A stretch of DNA of 64,000 bases from Nitrosomonas aestuarii (lineage in GTDB: Bacteria; Pseudomonadota; Gammaproteobacteria; Burkholderiales; Nitrosomonadaceae): positions 62,001-126,000 of the forward strand of contig NZ_QAAE01000007.1 of NCBI RefSeq assembly GCF_003046585.1. The letters run 5' to 3'. Positions 45,390 to 55,725 of the stretch are shown in pieces. Each line of letters opens with the position of its first letter. Position 1 is the first letter of the stretch. A model generated the notes under the pieces. The model worked only from the letters and a program-made list of their open reading frames with translations, was not told the origin of the DNA and ran no database searches. The position numbers and the translations under genes were made by a program.

Positions 45390-46703
45390 TCACTCATGGC
45401 TCATAACAAGCACACCATGTCGAATAAATTTCACAAGTTTTTCTGAGAATTGATCAATTTTATACAATTGCGCAATTTTTCCCTCGTATACCTCCAAAGG
45501 ACGCCGCCCTCCAGAAAATGCCCTCAATATCTCCAAAACATTATACTCTTCAGTGAAAACCTGGTGTGTACCAATACTTATTTCTATATAATCAATACTT
45601 TCAATTTTGATATTCAAAAGATGCGAACAATTTAATTTCAACCGATCGTCAGATAGATCTATATCTAATTCAAGGCGAAAAATCTCTTGCTCAAGGTCTC
45701 GTATTTTTTGTTTTATTCCTGTCAATACTTCTATTTCTATTTCCCCTGCTATTCCTTGTTTTTCCTTCGGAAGGTGTTCTAAAGGATTCCCATTTTTACA
45801 AAAAACATAGTGATCAATGTTTGTCATCCAGTAATCTCTCCAATGCTTCGGAAGTGCTTTTACCGAATATAATAGTTGTAAAAATGCAAGTTCGGCTCGA
45901 AATCGCTCCACTTTCCCAATATCACTCCACCATAAGTTTGCAGAAACATTCAATCTTTCCGAGCTGACATTGTGCCACCAATTCGCCGGTAAATAGAGCA
46001 TATCTCCAGCGCAAACTTCCGCGACTTGGCTGTTTTCAAGCGCTTCTGAGTATCTCGGAAATGTCTTGTGGTCTGGGTTGTTTGAATCTACAACACTTTC
46101 CGGAATCCCTGAAGGGCCTCCTTCATATGGCCCAGAGTATAATTCCGGTAACAACTTTGGTTCGAAAATATTAAATACCTTCTTTCCGTGCAATACAAAA
46201 TAGAAATTTTCGACTTTGTCATAATGTGTATTCACTCGGTGCTTTCCTGATCCTAACCAGAGGTTCCATATAGCCTCACCCTTAACGTTGAGCTTTGCAT
46301 CCAACGGCCGAACCATAGGGAGTAATTCTGGCATTGAGTTGCCAATATCCAATAACTGACTGTAGAGATATCCAGGCCTCTCATCTCTAGACATCTTTAA
46401 GACTTGTCTCGCGAACTTATCAAAAGCGCATGGGCCGATTAAAGTATTTCTCGTTCGTGTATCTACGTTGGGATTAGAGTAGCTGAGTAATCCTCCATCT
46501 TCATAAAAACCCGACATGACAGACACAACTTTTGAGCCAATTTCATCGGATAATTTATTCATCAGATCCTCCCCGGCTGAGCTATTGTTACCCAGCAATA
46601 ATGAATCTGAGCTTATATTCTTAAATATGACTGGTTGGTGTTCTGAGAGAATCTCACCAAGATTTAAATTCGACACGTCATTGATTTGTTCAGTTTTTCT
46701 CAT
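45390..46703 (-). CDS. JmjC/cupin_8-like Fe(II)/2-oxoglutarate oxygenase with C-terminal winged-helix-like tail
   Basis: A 437-residue protein. Residues about 130-265 form a JmjC-type cupin: NTHYDKVENFYFVLHGKKVF supplies H160 and D162, and LPANWWHNVSS gives H244, completing a HxD...H iron site. The C-terminal stretch (about 365-435; NVLEILRAFSGGRRPLEVYE, then LVKFIRHGVLVM) resembles a small winged-helix or PqqD-type peptide-binding fold. Such oxygenases hydroxylate proteins or peptides. It follows a peptidase gene by 117 bp with no clear ribosome site, so the start is tentative. Confidence 0.7.
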   Translation of the reverse strand: MRKTEQINDVSNLNLGEILSEHQPVIFKNISSDSLLLGNNSSAGEDLMNKLSDEIGSKVVSVMSGFYEDGGLLSYSNPNVDTRTRNTLIGPCAFDKFARQVLKMSRDERPGYLYSQLLDIGNSMPELLPMVRPLDAKLNVKGEAIWNLWLGSGKHRVNTHYDKVENFYFVLHGKKVFNIFEPKLLPELYSGPYEGGPSGIPESVVDSNNPDHKTFPRYSEALENSQVAEVCAGDMLYLPANWWHNVSSERLNVSANLWWSDIGKVERFRAELAFLQLLYSVKALPKHWRDYWMTNIDHYVFCKNGNPLEHLPKEKQGIAGEIEIEVLTGIKQKIRDLEQEIFRLELDIDLSDDRLKLNCSHLLNIKIESIDYIEISIGTHQVFTEEYNVLEILRAFSGGRRPLEVYEGKIAQLYKIDQFSEKLVKFIRHGVLVMSHE

Positions 46704-46820
46704 TTGGAGAACCCGAATACATTATTAACATGCAGGTGCCATAAACGACACCGCTGTCAGTATATTTCTAACCATGATGTCCCGTCACACAACAGACGTT
46801 GGCTTCACTCGATTGAAACG

Positions 46821-47978
46821 CTAAGTTTCGCTATAACGATCGCGCCACAATTTCATTCCATCTTGTGTGAGAATTCCGCAACAATCGTCTTGACAACCAA
46901 CATCAGCTATCCCATCTGGCGAACTAGCATCCTCATCAAGAGTACGCGTTGGGTGTGGTAGGGATGAAGGAGTAATATTTTGCAGATCGAGCGGTTCAAG
47001 ACTGTCGTCAACCCAAACCATTCCTCCTCTCGCAATCAAATCTAAGTGTATATTGCACGAATAACCTACAACACTAGGCGGTTGATTACTTTCACCAAAA
47101 CCTAAATGAATTCCAGTATGACGTTCATTTATGTGAGAGTTCAGAGAAATGGCGGTTTTCACCCCGATATTTGTTCCAAAACCCAGCTCACCCACAATGT
47201 GGGCACAGTCAGTGTTGAAACATTCATCAAGAAATTTTGACATGGATTTATTGTCGCATTCATATCTAACAGCACGATTTCCCTCTATCCATACAGTCAC
47301 CGGATACTGATCGAGTCGTACATCCATATCCGTAATCACATTCAAATTAAATGCAAAATCGGCAACTAAAATCCCTTCAATTGAAACAGGGAAAGTCGCA
47401 ACTTCTCCAGCAGGAAGTATTACAAAACTATCTGGTCGCCAGATTCCACGGTTACTAACCCATCGATACTTACTAGAATCCACTTCAACACGCAGGTCGG
47501 TCCCACCTTCCGTTGTTATGTGTAATTGTTTTTTCCCCATACAACGTTCAAGAATTGTCGTGTTTCTCGCAGATAGCTGTTGCGGAGTAACGTTTAGCGC
47601 ATCTGAAAACAAACTCTCGCAAGCACTAATAGCTCTAAATACAATGGTGTTATTAGCGTCGTATTTCGATAATTCGGAACGAATGATACGGTCATGCGAC
47701 AGCGTATCCATTTCAAAGGTTATAATAACAAGTCGCCCCGGAAGCTCATTGGGATCAGGAAGTGCTGCTGCAAATCGATTACTAAATTCGACATCATGCA
47801 GAGGTGCCATCCATACTTTCGTAGCAGATAAATTTCGCATCTCCAACGCGACCGATACCCAGGCGGCTGCCTCGTGACTATCGCTCGTATAAGCCACAAC
47901 AACTGTGTCATCTGAACGCAGTTCTAAATAATTATCTAGTAGAGATATTACTCCCTTCCAAGCGTTTGAATTAATCAT
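46821..47978 (-). CDS. M29-type (AmpS-like) metallo-aminopeptidase
   Basis: A 385-residue protein related to thermophilic aminopeptidase M29. The metal site appears complete: E192 in LPAGEVATF, E264 in VGELGFGTN, H291 in GIHLGFGESN, and H311 and D313 in HLDLIARGG. The C terminus (about 355-385) has a Cys-rich stretch GCQDDCCG not typical of AmpS. It has a strong AGGAGG ribosome site. It lies between a short ORF and the JmjC gene on one strand; in such a setting it might trim a leader peptide. That role is inference. Confidence 0.75.
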   Translation of the reverse strand: MINSNAWKGVISLLDNYLELRSDDTVVVAYTSDSHEAAAWVSVALEMRNLSATKVWMAPLHDVEFSNRFAAALPDPNELPGRLVIITFEMDTLSHDRIIRSELSKYDANNTIVFRAISACESLFSDALNVTPQQLSARNTTILERCMGKKQLHITTEGGTDLRVEVDSSKYRWVSNRGIWRPDSFVILPAGEVATFPVSIEGILVADFAFNLNVITDMDVRLDQYPVTVWIEGNRAVRYECDNKSMSKFLDECFNTDCAHIVGELGFGTNIGVKTAISLNSHINERHTGIHLGFGESNQPPSVVGYSCNIHLDLIARGGMVWVDDSLEPLDLQNITPSSLPHPTRTLDEDASSPDGIADVGCQDDCCGILTQDGMKLWRDRYSET

Positions 47979-48379
47979 CGTTATCCTCCTGAATATATGG
48001 CCATTAATAAAGCGGTCTCGGTGAAATCAACATTCTATTGGCATCAAGGTCGATTCCAAGAAGGCACAGAAGACGGCATTGCAGGCTTGAGGGCTAGATA
48101 TAAGAGCAAACTCTTCATAGGCTACTAACTGCCTAGATCTGGAGCTGAAGAAAACCCTGTGGACCTGAAGTAATCCTAAACCCATCGTGTAATGAAATAC
48201 TGCTAGGCATCCACGATGGGGTTTTGGTATTTCTGCGTTTAGTTTATGATGTCTGACATGTTGTCATGAACATAGCATACAATTCTCAACAATCTCCCAG
48301 ACACCTACGGAAACACCCCTTGAACCTAACTTAAATGCCAGGGGAATTCCCAATTAATCACTAAATGCAGTCCGGTAAA
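47979..48379 (-). other. Gap between small ORF and M29 gene
   Basis: About 400 bp. It contains an imperfect hairpin, CCCATCGTG (48181-48189) with CACGATGGG (48212-48220) and then GTTTT on the plus strand. A 43-codon plus-strand frame at 47997 reads MAINKAVSVKST and shows no family match. I see no further gene on the minus strand. Confidence 0.4.
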
Positions 48380-48580
48380 TTACACCTGTCTATTAGTAAG
48401 ATTTGGTGCCGCTGCAGTCCAGTAAATTACGTAACGCACATTATCTGCTGGTTGAGTAATTCCGAGCTGCTTACCAGCTGCTTCAACTTCGGACGCTACC
48501 GATTGTTGCGAAAGGTTAGCGACTTCTCGTCTCACAGCTTCTTGAATTGCACTGTTTAGTGCTTCAGAAATATTAGGCAT
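48380..48580 (-). CDS. Small 66-residue ORF, possible modified-peptide precursor
   Basis: It has a near-perfect ribosome site AAGGAGGT five bases before the ATG at 48580. The first roughly 45 residues (ISEALNSAIQEAVRREVANL...) are helical and charged like a leader. The last part (NVRYVIYWTAAAPNLTNRQ) is rich in aromatic and small residues with no cysteine. No homologous family is recognised. It heads the same-strand run with an M29 peptidase and a JmjC oxygenase, so I propose a precursor peptide. A 16-bp sequence coding the VIYWT region is repeated just after the stop. Alternatively it is a frameshifted piece of a longer gene. Confidence 0.45.
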   Translation of the reverse strand: MPNISEALNSAIQEAVRREVANLSQQSVASEVEAAGKQLGITQPADNVRYVIYWTAAAPNLTNRQV

Positions 48581-49023
48581 CACTACCTCCTTATTGGTGG
48601 TTATGAATCATCTACTTTGCCAGATTATTTCAGAACTACTTGAGCCCGTCTGGCAGAGTATTCTTTAGCCTATAAACCTGGCTCTATTGCAAAAATCAAA
48701 GAACAATTTCTACAACAGGTTTGTAGATTACCAATAAGTTGAATATCAACGATGTGAAAAAACCCACAGTCGATATCATAAGATACGAGTATGTCAAGTA
48801 AGGGTAAAAAGTTAGGAAAGGACCAAATGTTATATAGTAATTTTGGTTTTATATTTGTCTGCGACGATTAGAGTATTTTCTGAGATTCCCGGAATCCAGT
48901 ATACTTCTGGTTCGCGTGGTACGCGTTTCATCCACAAACCGACATTTACCGAGCCAATTAATGCAAAAGATGAAAACCGTACAGACTTTTACTCAATCCG
49001 GCTTTCTCAATTACTAATTGCAA
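48581..49023 (-). other. Upstream region of the small ORF
   Basis: No gene supported. At 48680-48693 the sequence GGCTCTATTGCAAA resembles the terminal repeat of IS6-family elements, perhaps a fragment. The plus-strand open frame 48843-49136 overlaps the PQQ gene's end and looks artefactual. Confidence 0.4.
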
Positions 49024-51135
49024 TTATTTTACCAGAACCACCTGTTTCAGTTCGAAAGTCAACAATGGCAAACCAGGTATCAGTTCAAGCTTCGCCGAAT
49101 AGGTCGATACCGAATTATCTGCATTTGAAATATTAACAAACGGAATATTCAAGATACCGGTTTCTTGATCGAACGTGGCATTATCTCCGCGAAAACTTTC
49201 AGCCAGTTTTTCCGCCTGAATCAGTTCGAAACGCAACGGTTGACTACCCTGTACAGCTTGCAGTCGCGCTCGATATGCATCATTACCGCCTGCCTGTATC
49301 AGGTCGATAGCCGGTATATTGAGTGTCCCAGCACTGAAAGCGGCATTGGAAACGAGCTTGTAAACTGCGCCAGTTGTTTCAAACGGTATACCGGTTGCAT
49401 TGCCAAGGACATAGAGTTCACCCGTTGCATCTTGTCCAAAACCAAGCACCCAGAAACCGGGTGTATCACGCAGCGTCAGGTCGAGTTCAAGAATTTCAGC
49501 GCCACGGGTATAGAATATTCGGCCATCACCATTGCCCCTTCTGGCAACATCACCGAACACATAGGACTGTTGCAACGTGCTAATTGACTCACCACGGTAG
49601 ATAAAACCGCCAATTATTGCGGTACCTTCGTTATGATCGTACTGAACGACAGGATCGATCAAGTTCCCTGAAGCCGGCTCGCTGGTCACAAAACCAGCAT
49701 CATTTCCATTGGAATCGAAACGGAAGCTACCCTCCTTAGTACTCCAGCCATAATTACCGCCAGCCTGAATCAGATTCACTTCCTCAATATCGTTTTGTCC
49801 GACATCCGCAAGCACCAGTAAACCGGTTACCGTATCAAATGAAAACCGGAATGGATTGCGAAAGCCGTAAGCGTATATCTCGTTCAGTTCGGTTTCTGAT
49901 CCAGTAAATGGGTTGTCAGCGGGAATGCCGTATTTACCGTTTGCTGCGTTATTTCCCATTGGGTCAATCCGTAGCAGACTGCCGAGTGGGTTTGCGTTAT
50001 TCTGCGCATTCCCTGCCATGCCGTGTCCGATCATCGGACTTCCTGCAAATTCCTGACCATCGCGGTCATCAGCCCCTCCACCATCACCGAAAGCGATATA
50101 GAGCATGCCGTCAGGACCAAAATTAAGTCCACCGGCATTATGATTGAACTGGGGCTGATCAACAGTCAGCAACACACGCTCTTCTGCCACAGTTGCCTGA
50201 TCCTGGATGGAGTCAGCAAAGCTTAATCGCCATTCCCGGATTACCGAACGGTGATTCGGAGCTGAATTCTCCGGTATTGTAGAGAAATCACTCGCTTCAT
50301 CCGCCGGCTCCGAGGTATACGTGTACAACAAGCCATTTTCAGCATACTGTGGATGAAAGGCAAAACCTAAAAAACCGCGCTCGTCAAATGTACTGACTCC
50401 AAACGCCCCCAATGGCACCAGCCGGTCTGAAAGATCCAGAAGAATGGTTTTGTCGCCATTGGACAAATCAATACGCCATAATTTTCCGTTCTGATCGCTC
50501 ACATACAAGTGTTGACTGTCTCCGGGGGCGGCAACTGCCCAGTTCGGCGCGGTCAGACCGTCTGTAATCTGCTTGAGTCTGAGCCGATTAGTTCCTTTCT
50601 GGATCAATGCGGGAATCGGATTTTCCAGGCGCTGGCCTGTCGGTGCTTGTGAAGTAACAGTGATTAAATCATCAAGCACGGCATAACCTTGACTTGACTC
50701 GTTTCGCAGAATCACCCGCGCGACAGGCTTTCCCAGTGACGCCGTATTGGCGATAACTTCTGCCCAATTGGAAGATGAACCTGGAAAACTGATTAGAATC
50801 TGACCGTCACTATCCAAAAGCTCGAGTATACTGTTATTGTTACCGTTTTCTGTACGGAAAAATACCGTAATCTGTTCGGCGGGTGGATTAAAATCGATGT
50901 TCCCTGTTGCGCCTGGCGAGACCATCCAGGCGCTTAAACCCGTATGATAGAGTGAGAAATTACCTACTGATTTGGCTTCGCCGCCACTAAATACTGCGGA
51001 AGCTGATTCGTCAGTGAGTGTAAAAGAGCCGCTGGTGTTGTTGAATTCAAAACTGGTATTGATTTCGGCAGCCTGAGATAAGAAAGGGATACTTAGCAAA
51101 GCGAGAAAGAATTGCATTGAAGTATAAAATTTCAT
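49024..51135 (-). CDS. Secreted PQQ-dependent sugar dehydrogenase-like protein (GSDH family)
   Basis: A 703-residue exported protein. A signal peptide (cleavage after SQA, about residue 22) is followed by a beta-sandwich region to about 165. From about 190 to 590 it is a six-bladed propeller of the glucose/sorbosone dehydrogenase type: HNAGGLNFGPDGMLYIAFGDGGGADD, YAYGFRNPFRFSFD and NYGWSTKEGSF. About 100 C-terminal residues form another beta domain. Such enzymes oxidise aldoses in the periplasm using PQQ and Ca; many homologues lack tested activity. It stands alone. Confidence 0.85.
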   Translation of the reverse strand: MKFYTSMQFFLALLSIPFLSQAAEINTSFEFNNTSGSFTLTDESASAVFSGGEAKSVGNFSLYHTGLSAWMVSPGATGNIDFNPPAEQITVFFRTENGNNNSILELLDSDGQILISFPGSSSNWAEVIANTASLGKPVARVILRNESSQGYAVLDDLITVTSQAPTGQRLENPIPALIQKGTNRLRLKQITDGLTAPNWAVAAPGDSQHLYVSDQNGKLWRIDLSNGDKTILLDLSDRLVPLGAFGVSTFDERGFLGFAFHPQYAENGLLYTYTSEPADEASDFSTIPENSAPNHRSVIREWRLSFADSIQDQATVAEERVLLTVDQPQFNHNAGGLNFGPDGMLYIAFGDGGGADDRDGQEFAGSPMIGHGMAGNAQNNANPLGSLLRIDPMGNNAANGKYGIPADNPFTGSETELNEIYAYGFRNPFRFSFDTVTGLLVLADVGQNDIEEVNLIQAGGNYGWSTKEGSFRFDSNGNDAGFVTSEPASGNLIDPVVQYDHNEGTAIIGGFIYRGESISTLQQSYVFGDVARRGNGDGRIFYTRGAEILELDLTLRDTPGFWVLGFGQDATGELYVLGNATGIPFETTGAVYKLVSNAAFSAGTLNIPAIDLIQAGGNDAYRARLQAVQGSQPLRFELIQAEKLAESFRGDNATFDQETGILNIPFVNISNADNSVSTYSAKLELIPGLPLLTFELKQVVLVK

Positions 51136-51251
51136 GTTGAGCTCCTTCCATGTTGATGCCGGCTTAAAACTGGCCCCCGTTACGGTTGAAAATTGACCAG
51201 ACTGAATTGGTTTTGTGCTTCCTGTTGATGTCCTAATTTGATCGGGACCCG

Positions 51252-51570
51252 CTATAATTCGCCAAGATTATTCTTTGGTGATAATGTGTTTTTTCTCTTT
51301 CCTGTATTTTCATTTTTGCTATTAGCGGTACTCTGTTTGTAGCGTAAAGACTCGTTGCCGATCTCAATAATGTGACCATGATGGGCTAATCAATCCAGCA
51401 GCGCAGTGGTCATTTTGGCGTCGATGAATATGCTGCTTCATTCTGCGAACACCAGATTAGTCGTAATAATGACAGTGGTATGTTCATAAAGTATGGAGAG
51501 TAAATGAAACAGTAAAGCACCACCGGTTTGTGAGAATCACACATAGCTCAATTTATCCAGGATACCAGAC
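51252..51570 (-). pseudogene. IS21-family IstB ATPase remnant
   Basis: The minus-strand translation DKLSYV-stop-FSQTGGALLFHLLS with the continuing TVIITTNLVFAE, SSIFIDAKMTTALLD and HHGHIIEIGNES matches the C-terminal third of IstB. Three in-frame stops (near 51563, 51437 and 51389) show decay. It lies between the PQQ protein and the phosphoketolase gene. Confidence 0.85.
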
Positions 51571-51633
51571 TAACCTGTAAGGTCACCACATGACAAACAG
51601 GACTGTGATCAAAATCAAACCTGCAACTCACCA

Positions 51634-54027
51634 TCAATACGGCCACACCCAGTTACGCATTTCCGGTTTATCAATACCGTGCTCGTGGGCATAGTTGCGA
51701 CAATCGATTTGCATGTCTCGCAGTTTATCTTTGACGTGAGCACCGGCCACCTGTAAATGAGGTACGCGATCGATGGCATCTATTGCAAGTTTGAATCGGT
51801 CGATTTCATTTTCGATGGCGAGTTCCAGAGGTGTGTTGATATTTCCTCTCTCCTTGTAACCGCGCACGTGGAGATTACGATGATTAGTACGCCGATAAGC
51901 AAGACGATGAATCAGCCAGGGATAACCATGGAAGTTAAAAATGATGGGTTTGTTGATGGTAAACAAACTATCAAAGTCACGATCGGAAAGCCCGTGGGGA
52001 TGTTCACCGGCTGACACCATACGGAACAGATCGACTACATTGATAAAACGGATTTTTAGTTCGGGGAAGTATTCGCGCAGCAAGGCGGTTGCCGCCAGCG
52101 CTTCCAGTGTTGGAATGTCTCCGCATCCGACCATGACCAGATCCGGTTCATTGCCCTGGTCGTTACTCGCCCACTCCCAAATCCCCAAGCCCTTGGTGCA
52201 ATGTTTGATGGCTGCATCCATATCCAGGTATTGCAGGTGCATTTGTTTGTCACAAACAATCACGTTTATGTCATTGTAACTGCGCAGACAATGATCTGCG
52301 GTTGAAAGCAAACAGTTGACATCCGGCGGCAAATAAATGCGTGTAACCTCCGGGTTCTTGTTAACCACAACATCCAGAAAGCCCGGATCCTGGTGAGTAA
52401 AGCCGTTGTGATCCTGTCGCCATACTGTAGAAGTGATAAGCATGTTGATGGAGGCGATTGGCGCACGCCAGGGTAAATGCTCGCAGATGGCCAGCCACTT
52501 GGCATGCTGGTTATACATGGAGTCGATGACGTGAACGAAGGCTTCATAAGTTGCGAAGAATCCGTGGCGTCCGGTGAGCACATAACCTTCATACCAGCCT
52601 TCCAGTGTATGTTCCGAAAGCATTTCCATCACGCGCCCATCAGGACTGAGTTCACCACCGTCTTTGTCTTCAGGCAAGTAGTCCGCCAACCATAATTTTT
52701 TACTCACCTCGTAAATTGCATCGAGTTTATTGGAGGAGTTCTCATCAGGGCCAAACACACGGAAGTTATCCATATTCCGGAACATCACATCGCGCAACAT
52801 GACGCCTAAAGGTTTGGTATTCATCGCTCTTTCAACGGCGGGTTTCGACAGCTTCTGGGCATAGTTGCGGAAGTCCGGCATGCGCAAATTCCGGCGTAAC
52901 AGTCCACCGTTAGCGTGGGGATTAGCACTCATACGACGCGTACCCTGGGGCGCCATTGCTTTTAGTTCAGGGATAAGACGACCGTTGACATCAAACAACT
53001 CTTCCGGCCGATAACTGCGCATCCATTGTTCCAGTAGTGTTAGATGGGCCGGATTATCGTGCATACCGGACAAGGGCACCTGATGCGCTCGCCAGGAACC
53101 TTCGACCTTATGCCCGCCAACTTCCTTGGGGCCGGTCCAGCCTTTGGGTGAACGCAGTACGATCATTGGCCAACGGGCGCGTGTGATCGCACCTCCATTA
53201 CGTGCCTTCACCTGGATTTCCCGAATCTCAAGTATACAGCGCTCCATGGTTTCAGCCATGAGCTGATGCATGGTTTCCGGATCATCACCCTCGACGAAAT
53301 GCGGAATCCAACCATAGCCATGGAACAGGTTATCCAGTTCTTCGTGGGAGATACGCGATAAAAGACTCGGGTTATTAATTTTGTAACCGTTCAGGTGCAA
53401 AATGGGCAATACGGCGCCGTCGTGTCCCGGGTGCAGGAATTTGTTGGAGTGCCAGGCCGTGGCTAGCGGGCCAGTCTCGGCTTCGCCATCACCCACCGCT
53501 ACGGTAACAATCAGGTCCGGATTATCGAAAGCAGCCCCAAAGGCATGTGAAATACTGTAACCAAGCTCGCCACCTTCATGGATCGAGCCCGGCGTTTCCG
53601 GCGTGCAGTGGCTGCCAATGCCGCCGGGAAAAGAAAACTGTTTAAAGAAACGTTTCAGGCCTTCCTCATCCTCGCTCTTGTCTGGATAAACTTCAGAGTA
53701 GGTACCTTCCAGATATACCGGCGCGAGCACACCGGGTGCACCGTGACCGGGACCTGCGAGAAAAATAGCGTTGAGGCCATATTTATTGATCAAGCGATTC
53801 ATGTGCACATACATAAACGCCAGCCCCGGACTTGCACCCCAGTGACCGAGCAGGCGCACCTTGATATGTTCAGCCTGTAGCGGCTCGCGCAGTAAAGGAT
53901 TGTCCCGCAGATAAATCATGCCAACGGCGAGGTAGTTGCAAGCACGCCAGTAAGCGTCGAGCTTGCGCAGTTCGTCGGCAGAAAGTGAACTGGCTTGAAC
54001 GGCGGATTTTTTATTACTTGTTGTCAT
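51634..54027 (-). CDS. xfp: Phosphoketolase
   Basis: TPP enzyme that splits xylulose 5-phosphate (and often fructose 6-phosphate) with phosphate to acetyl phosphate plus glyceraldehyde 3-phosphate (or erythrose 4-phosphate). At 797 residues from the ATG at 54027 (GAGGTG ribosome site; another ATG 9 bp upstream) it is full length. Signatures include [53 protein letters not shown] and [17 protein letters not shown]. It is 220 bp downstream of ackA on the same strand, so acetyl phosphate can feed acetate kinase. Confidence 0.96.
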   Translation of the reverse strand: MTTSNKKSAVQASSLSADELRKLDAYWRACNYLAVGMIYLRDNPLLREPLQAEHIKVRLLGHWGASPGLAFMYVHMNRLINKYGLNAIFLAGPGHGAPGVLAPVYLEGTYSEVYPDKSEDEEGLKRFFKQFSFPGGIGSHCTPETPGSIHEGGELGYSISHAFGAAFDNPDLIVTVAVGDGEAETGPLATAWHSNKFLHPGHDGAVLPILHLNGYKINNPSLLSRISHEELDNLFHGYGWIPHFVEGDDPETMHQLMAETMERCILEIREIQVKARNGGAITRARWPMIVLRSPKGWTGPKEVGGHKVEGSWRAHQVPLSGMHDNPAHLTLLEQWMRSYRPEELFDVNGRLIPELKAMAPQGTRRMSANPHANGGLLRRNLRMPDFRNYAQKLSKPAVERAMNTKPLGVMLRDVMFRNMDNFRVFGPDENSSNKLDAIYEVSKKLWLADYLPEDKDGGELSPDGRVMEMLSEHTLEGWYEGYVLTGRHGFFATYEAFVHVIDSMYNQHAKWLAICEHLPWRAPIASINMLITSTVWRQDHNGFTHQDPGFLDVVVNKNPEVTRIYLPPDVNCLLSTADHCLRSYNDINVIVCDKQMHLQYLDMDAAIKHCTKGLGIWEWASNDQGNEPDLVMVGCGDIPTLEALAATALLREYFPELKIRFINVVDLFRMVSAGEHPHGLSDRDFDSLFTINKPIIFNFHGYPWLIHRLAYRRTNHRNLHVRGYKERGNINTPLELAIENEIDRFKLAIDAIDRVPHLQVAGAHVKDKLRDMQIDCRNYAHEHGIDKPEMRNWVWPY

Positions 54028-54256
54028 TTGCAGCACCTCAGGGTTTGAAGTTTATCTGGATTCCTGCGCTAACAATTAACCATCTGCAAAGCCATAGTGT
54101 ATCGGCTGACTGTGGGCTCATCAGTTCAGGTTAACACTGATCTATATTGTTCTGAATGGCACACATTTAGGAAAGCACTATTCTATTCTGGTTCTGTTAA
54201 TACTATTTAATAATAACGATTGGCTGTTTACTATTGATTACAATGCACCAACCAGT

Positions 54257-55441
54257 TTAACACTCAATACATTCAACTGTCTGTCGCGCAATTTCCAGTT
54301 CTTCGTTTGTTCGCACCACCAGCAGCTTAATGTTTGCATTCGAAGACTGAATCTCACAAACATCGCCTTGGGCCCGGACATTTCTGTTTTCGTCTATGAC
54401 GATACCGAGTGCTTCAAGACCGTGGCAACTTAACTGGCGAACACGCGGTGCATTCTCGCCTATGCCTGCGGTAAATATGATGCCATCGATGCGACCTAGC
54501 GCAGCGAGATAGGCACCGATATATTTCTTAATGCGGTAGCAATACATATCTATAGCAAGTTGTGCAGCATTGTCGCCAGCATCGGCCATGCGTAACACCT
54601 CACGCATATCGTTCTCACCGCAAATACCTTTGAGCCCACTGTCATGGTTATAAAGTGATTCGATGTCTGCGCTACTTTGTCCGGTAACCCGCTGCAAATA
54701 AAACGCAACGGCTGGATCAATGTCGCCGCAGCGGGTACCCATCATCAGGCCTTCCAGCGGTGTCATTCCCATGGAAGTATCGATGCAACGTCCACCATGA
54801 ATTGCGGCAGCGCTTGCGCCGTTACCGAGATGCAGACTGATGAGATTGAGCGTTTCCAGCGGTTTTTGCAAATGCAGTGCAGCCTGTCTGGCGACATAAG
54901 TATGAGAAGTGCCGTGAAATCCATAGCGGCGCACGCCATGTTTTGAATACAGCGAGTTGGGCAAGGCATATCGATAAGCATGTGCCGGCATGCCTTGGTG
55001 AAAAGCCGTATCAAAAACTGCAACCTGTTGAATATCTGGAAACAACTCAAGACAAACCTCGATACCGGCCAGGTTGGCCGGATTATGCAAAGGCGCAAGC
55101 TCACTCACACCACGTAGAATTTCAATAACCTGTGCATCAATACGTATCGGTGCACTGAATGCTTCGCCGGCATGCACCACGCGATGACCAATGGCTGTAA
55201 GCTGCATCGTATCGACCAGTAACTCGGTAATCGCCACCAGGCCTGCACGGTGATTTCGAATGTGGGCCATGTGAACATGTACTTCCATCTTGCCTTCCGC
55301 ATTGCGTCGACGGTGTGTCAAACGGCTTTCAACTTCATCAATACGTTCCACCTGTCCGACAGCCAGCAACATAGCACTTGGCATCTTCAGCAATTGATAC
55401 TTGATGGACGAGCTACCTGAATTCAGAACCAGTATGTTCAT
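54257..55441 (-). CDS. ackA: Acetate kinase
   Basis: Converts acetyl phosphate plus ADP to acetate plus ATP (and reverse). The 394-residue protein has the ASKHA-fold signature VLNSGSSSIKYQ at the N terminus, HRVVHAGE near residue 85, HGTSHTYV, and later GMTPLEGLMMGTRCGDIDP. It lies upstream of phosphoketolase in transcript order, forming a phosphoketolase-acetate shunt that yields ATP without pta. The pair is unlinked to other carbohydrate genes here. Confidence 0.97.
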   Translation of the reverse strand: MNILVLNSGSSSIKYQLLKMPSAMLLAVGQVERIDEVESRLTHRRRNAEGKMEVHVHMAHIRNHRAGLVAITELLVDTMQLTAIGHRVVHAGEAFSAPIRIDAQVIEILRGVSELAPLHNPANLAGIEVCLELFPDIQQVAVFDTAFHQGMPAHAYRYALPNSLYSKHGVRRYGFHGTSHTYVARQAALHLQKPLETLNLISLHLGNGASAAAIHGGRCIDTSMGMTPLEGLMMGTRCGDIDPAVAFYLQRVTGQSSADIESLYNHDSGLKGICGENDMREVLRMADAGDNAAQLAIDMYCYRIKKYIGAYLAALGRIDGIIFTAGIGENAPRVRQLSCHGLEALGIVIDENRNVRAQGDVCEIQSSNANIKLLVVRTNEELEIARQTVECIEC

Positions 55442-55725
55442 CTGTCTTCTGCTCCTGTTTTCGCCTGGGTGGCAGTGATCGCCACGGTATTGAGAATATC
55501 AGTTATCGTGAAACCACGACTCAAATGGTTGATACCGGTTTATAACTGGTCAAACTATTTTCAGGTGTGCTAATTAACATACAACAATTGCCAGGAAAGG
55601 ATCGGAATCTATATTCAAGATTTTCTACCTAATTTCATAGTATATTAAAATACAATGGGTTAAAAATTTTGACTGAAAACTGCTGGATGTAGACAGATGG
55701 TAAAATTTGATTGTAGATTGACACG

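Noticed and set aside
48680-48693. IS6-family-like terminal repeat GGCTCTATTGCAAA
   Set aside because: Only one 14-bp end is visible, with no transposase or second end, so it may be chance.
48843-49136. 97-codon plus-strand frame
   Set aside because: It overlaps the 3' end of the PQQ-dehydrogenase-like gene, has no ribosome site and no recognisable domain.
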